Positions 62,868-64,000 of a DNA stretch of 64,000 bases are shown piece after piece. Each line of letters begins with the position of its first letter. Positions within the stretch are counted from its first letter, which is position 1. The stretch is taken from NCBI RefSeq assembly GCF_004116385.1, contig NZ_PEIB01000001.1, forward strand, positions 62,001 to 126,000, in the 5' to 3' direction. Under the pieces are notes generated by a model. It saw only the letters and a program-made list of their open reading frames with translations, was not told where the DNA came from and did no database searches. A program made the translations under genes and the position numbers. This DNA is from Veronia nyctiphanis (GTDB lineage Bacteria; Pseudomonadota; Gammaproteobacteria; Enterobacterales; Vibrionaceae).

Positions 62868-64000
62868 GTGGATAAGGTTTGGCTTAATCGCTACCCCTCG
62901 GATGTGTCGGCAGAGATCTCGCCTGACACGTATCCATCCCTCGTCGAAATGCTAGAAAAGTCAGTCAATAACTTTGCTGACCAAACAGCATTTATTAACA
63001 TGGGACAGGTGATGACCTTCCGCAGGCTAGAAGAGCGCAGTCGCGCTTTCGCAGCATACTTGCAGAATGAACTGAAGTTGAAGAAGGGCGACCGTGTCGC
63101 CATTATGATGCCGAACCTGCTGCAATACCCCATTGCGCTGTTTGGTATCCTTCGGGCAGGCTGCGTAGCAGTGAATGTAAACCCGCTTTATACCCCGCGT
63201 GAACTTGAACATCAGTTAAAAGACTCAGGTGCGGCGGCCATCGTGATCGTATCTAACTTCGCCCATACCTTGGAAAAAGTGGTGAAGAATACGGGTGTAG
63301 GTCATGTGATCCTGACCAATGTCGGTGACCAGTTACCTCGTGCGAAAGGCACAGTGGTGAACTTTGTCGTCAAACACATCAAGAAGATGGTGCCTAAATA
63401 TAGCTTGCCGCAAGCCACGTCCATGCGAAAAGTCCTCGCGAAAGGGCGTCGCATGCAGTACGTCAAACCCTTCCTGATTGGCGATGACATTGCGTTCTTG
63501 CAATACACTGGCGGTACGACAGGCGTAGCGAAAGGTGCGGTGCTGACCCATCGCAATATGGTTGCCAACGTCATGCAAGCCAAAGCCTGCTATGGCCCAG
63601 TGATTGAAAATGGCCGTGAGCTGGTTGTTACCGCGTTGCCGCTTTATCACGTATTTGCACTGACAGTGAATTGCCTGTTGTTCATTGAAACGGGCGGTCG
63701 GAACTTATTAATCACCAACCACGTGATATTCCGGGCTTTATCAAAGAGCTGAAAGAGAACACCTTCACCGCGATAACAGGTGTAAACACCCTATTCAATG
63801 CGCTGCTGAATAACGAAGATTTCAAAGAAATTGATTTTTCTAACCTAAAGCTGACTATCGGCGGTGGTATGGCTGTGCAACGAGCGGTCGCTGAACGCTG
63901 GCGTTCGGTGACGGGTACGCATTTGATGGAAGGCTATGGTTTGACTGAGTGTTCTCCGCTTGTGGCGGTGAATCCGTATGACCTTGATGGTTACAACGGC
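62868..64000 (+). CDS. fadD: Long-chain-fatty-acid--CoA ligase FadD, 5' part, frame broken by one base
   Basis: FadD activates fatty acids to acyl-CoA at the inner membrane, following uptake by FadL. GTG start after AGGAGAT. The P-loop/AMP-binding motif [18 protein letters not shown] lies near residues 213-230. The frame is lost at 63719-63720 (one C missing from CCC). Restoring it gives [20 protein letters not shown], then [14 protein letters not shown] and the L-motif region [16 protein letters not shown]. The window ends within the gene, so about a third is missing. Confidence 0.94.

Overview
The window is a 64 kb stretch of gammaproteobacterial housekeeping chromosome. Gene content and order point to the Vibrionaceae, and I lean to an Enterovibrio/Grimontia-like member by inference only. 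The supporting blocks are dnaX-ybaB-recR, htpG-adk-hemH-gsk, the nagBAC/nagE divergon, glnS-fur-fldA, seqA-pgm, gltA/sdhCDAB-sucABCD, znuCB/znuA-mepM, feoABC, a fadL-volA lipid-scavenging pair and yoaA-tsaB-hydrolase-fadD. I see no rRNA, tRNA, prophage, IS element or CRISPR array.

Layout. 1-2.5 kb: 3' end of dnaX with a complete programmed -1 frameshift signal, then ybaB and recR. 2.5-9 kb: an EamA/DMT exporter behind a strong Fur box, then htpG, adk, hemH and gsk. 9-16 kb: asnB and the GlcNAc regulon (nagC, nagA, nagB leftward; nagE rightward) around two 23-bp NagC-like operators flanking a CRP site. 16-25 kb: glnS, fur, fldA, small membrane protein, ybfF, seqA, pgm, DUF1853, Nif3-like. 24.6-35.9 kb: TCA block (gltA opposite sdhCDAB-sucABCD). 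35.9-39.9 kb: zinc uptake around a Zur box, with a 9-bp tandem repeat coding a His-rich loop in ZnuA. 40-46 kb: a periplasmic beta-propeller/membrane/AraC-type regulator, a structured candidate small RNA on the minus strand, and feoABC under FNR and Fur boxes. 46-50 kb: fadL and volA behind a FadR-like site. 50-64 kb: HIT protein, DUF924 protein, argS (long inverted repeat upstream), yecM, purU, a flavin monooxygenase with a metal-dependent hydrolase, yoaA, tsaB, a small unknown, an alpha/beta hydrolase and the 5' part of fadD.

Data quality. At least 15 genes, many of them core metabolic or well-conserved genes (asnB, pgm, sdhB, sucA, sucC, znuC, znuA, mepM, feoB, fadL, volA, purU, yoaA, fadD, the DUF1853 gene and probably the AraC-type regulator), are broken by what is each time a net one-base deletion, mostly in a short G, C or T run. 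Restoring one base per site returns full-length, in-frame family proteins. I read these as sequence or assembly errors rather than pseudogenes, and give each such gene its full span as one CDS.

How it works together. Iron (Fur, FNR, feo, the Fur-boxed exporter), zinc (Zur box, znu), amino sugar (NagC, CRP) and fatty-acid (FadR-like site, fadL, volA, fadD) circuits can all be read from operator sequences. The least explained items are the candidate sRNA at 42787-42900, the membrane-bound AraC-type regulator next to it, the inverted repeat ahead of argS, and the iron-controlled EamA exporter.
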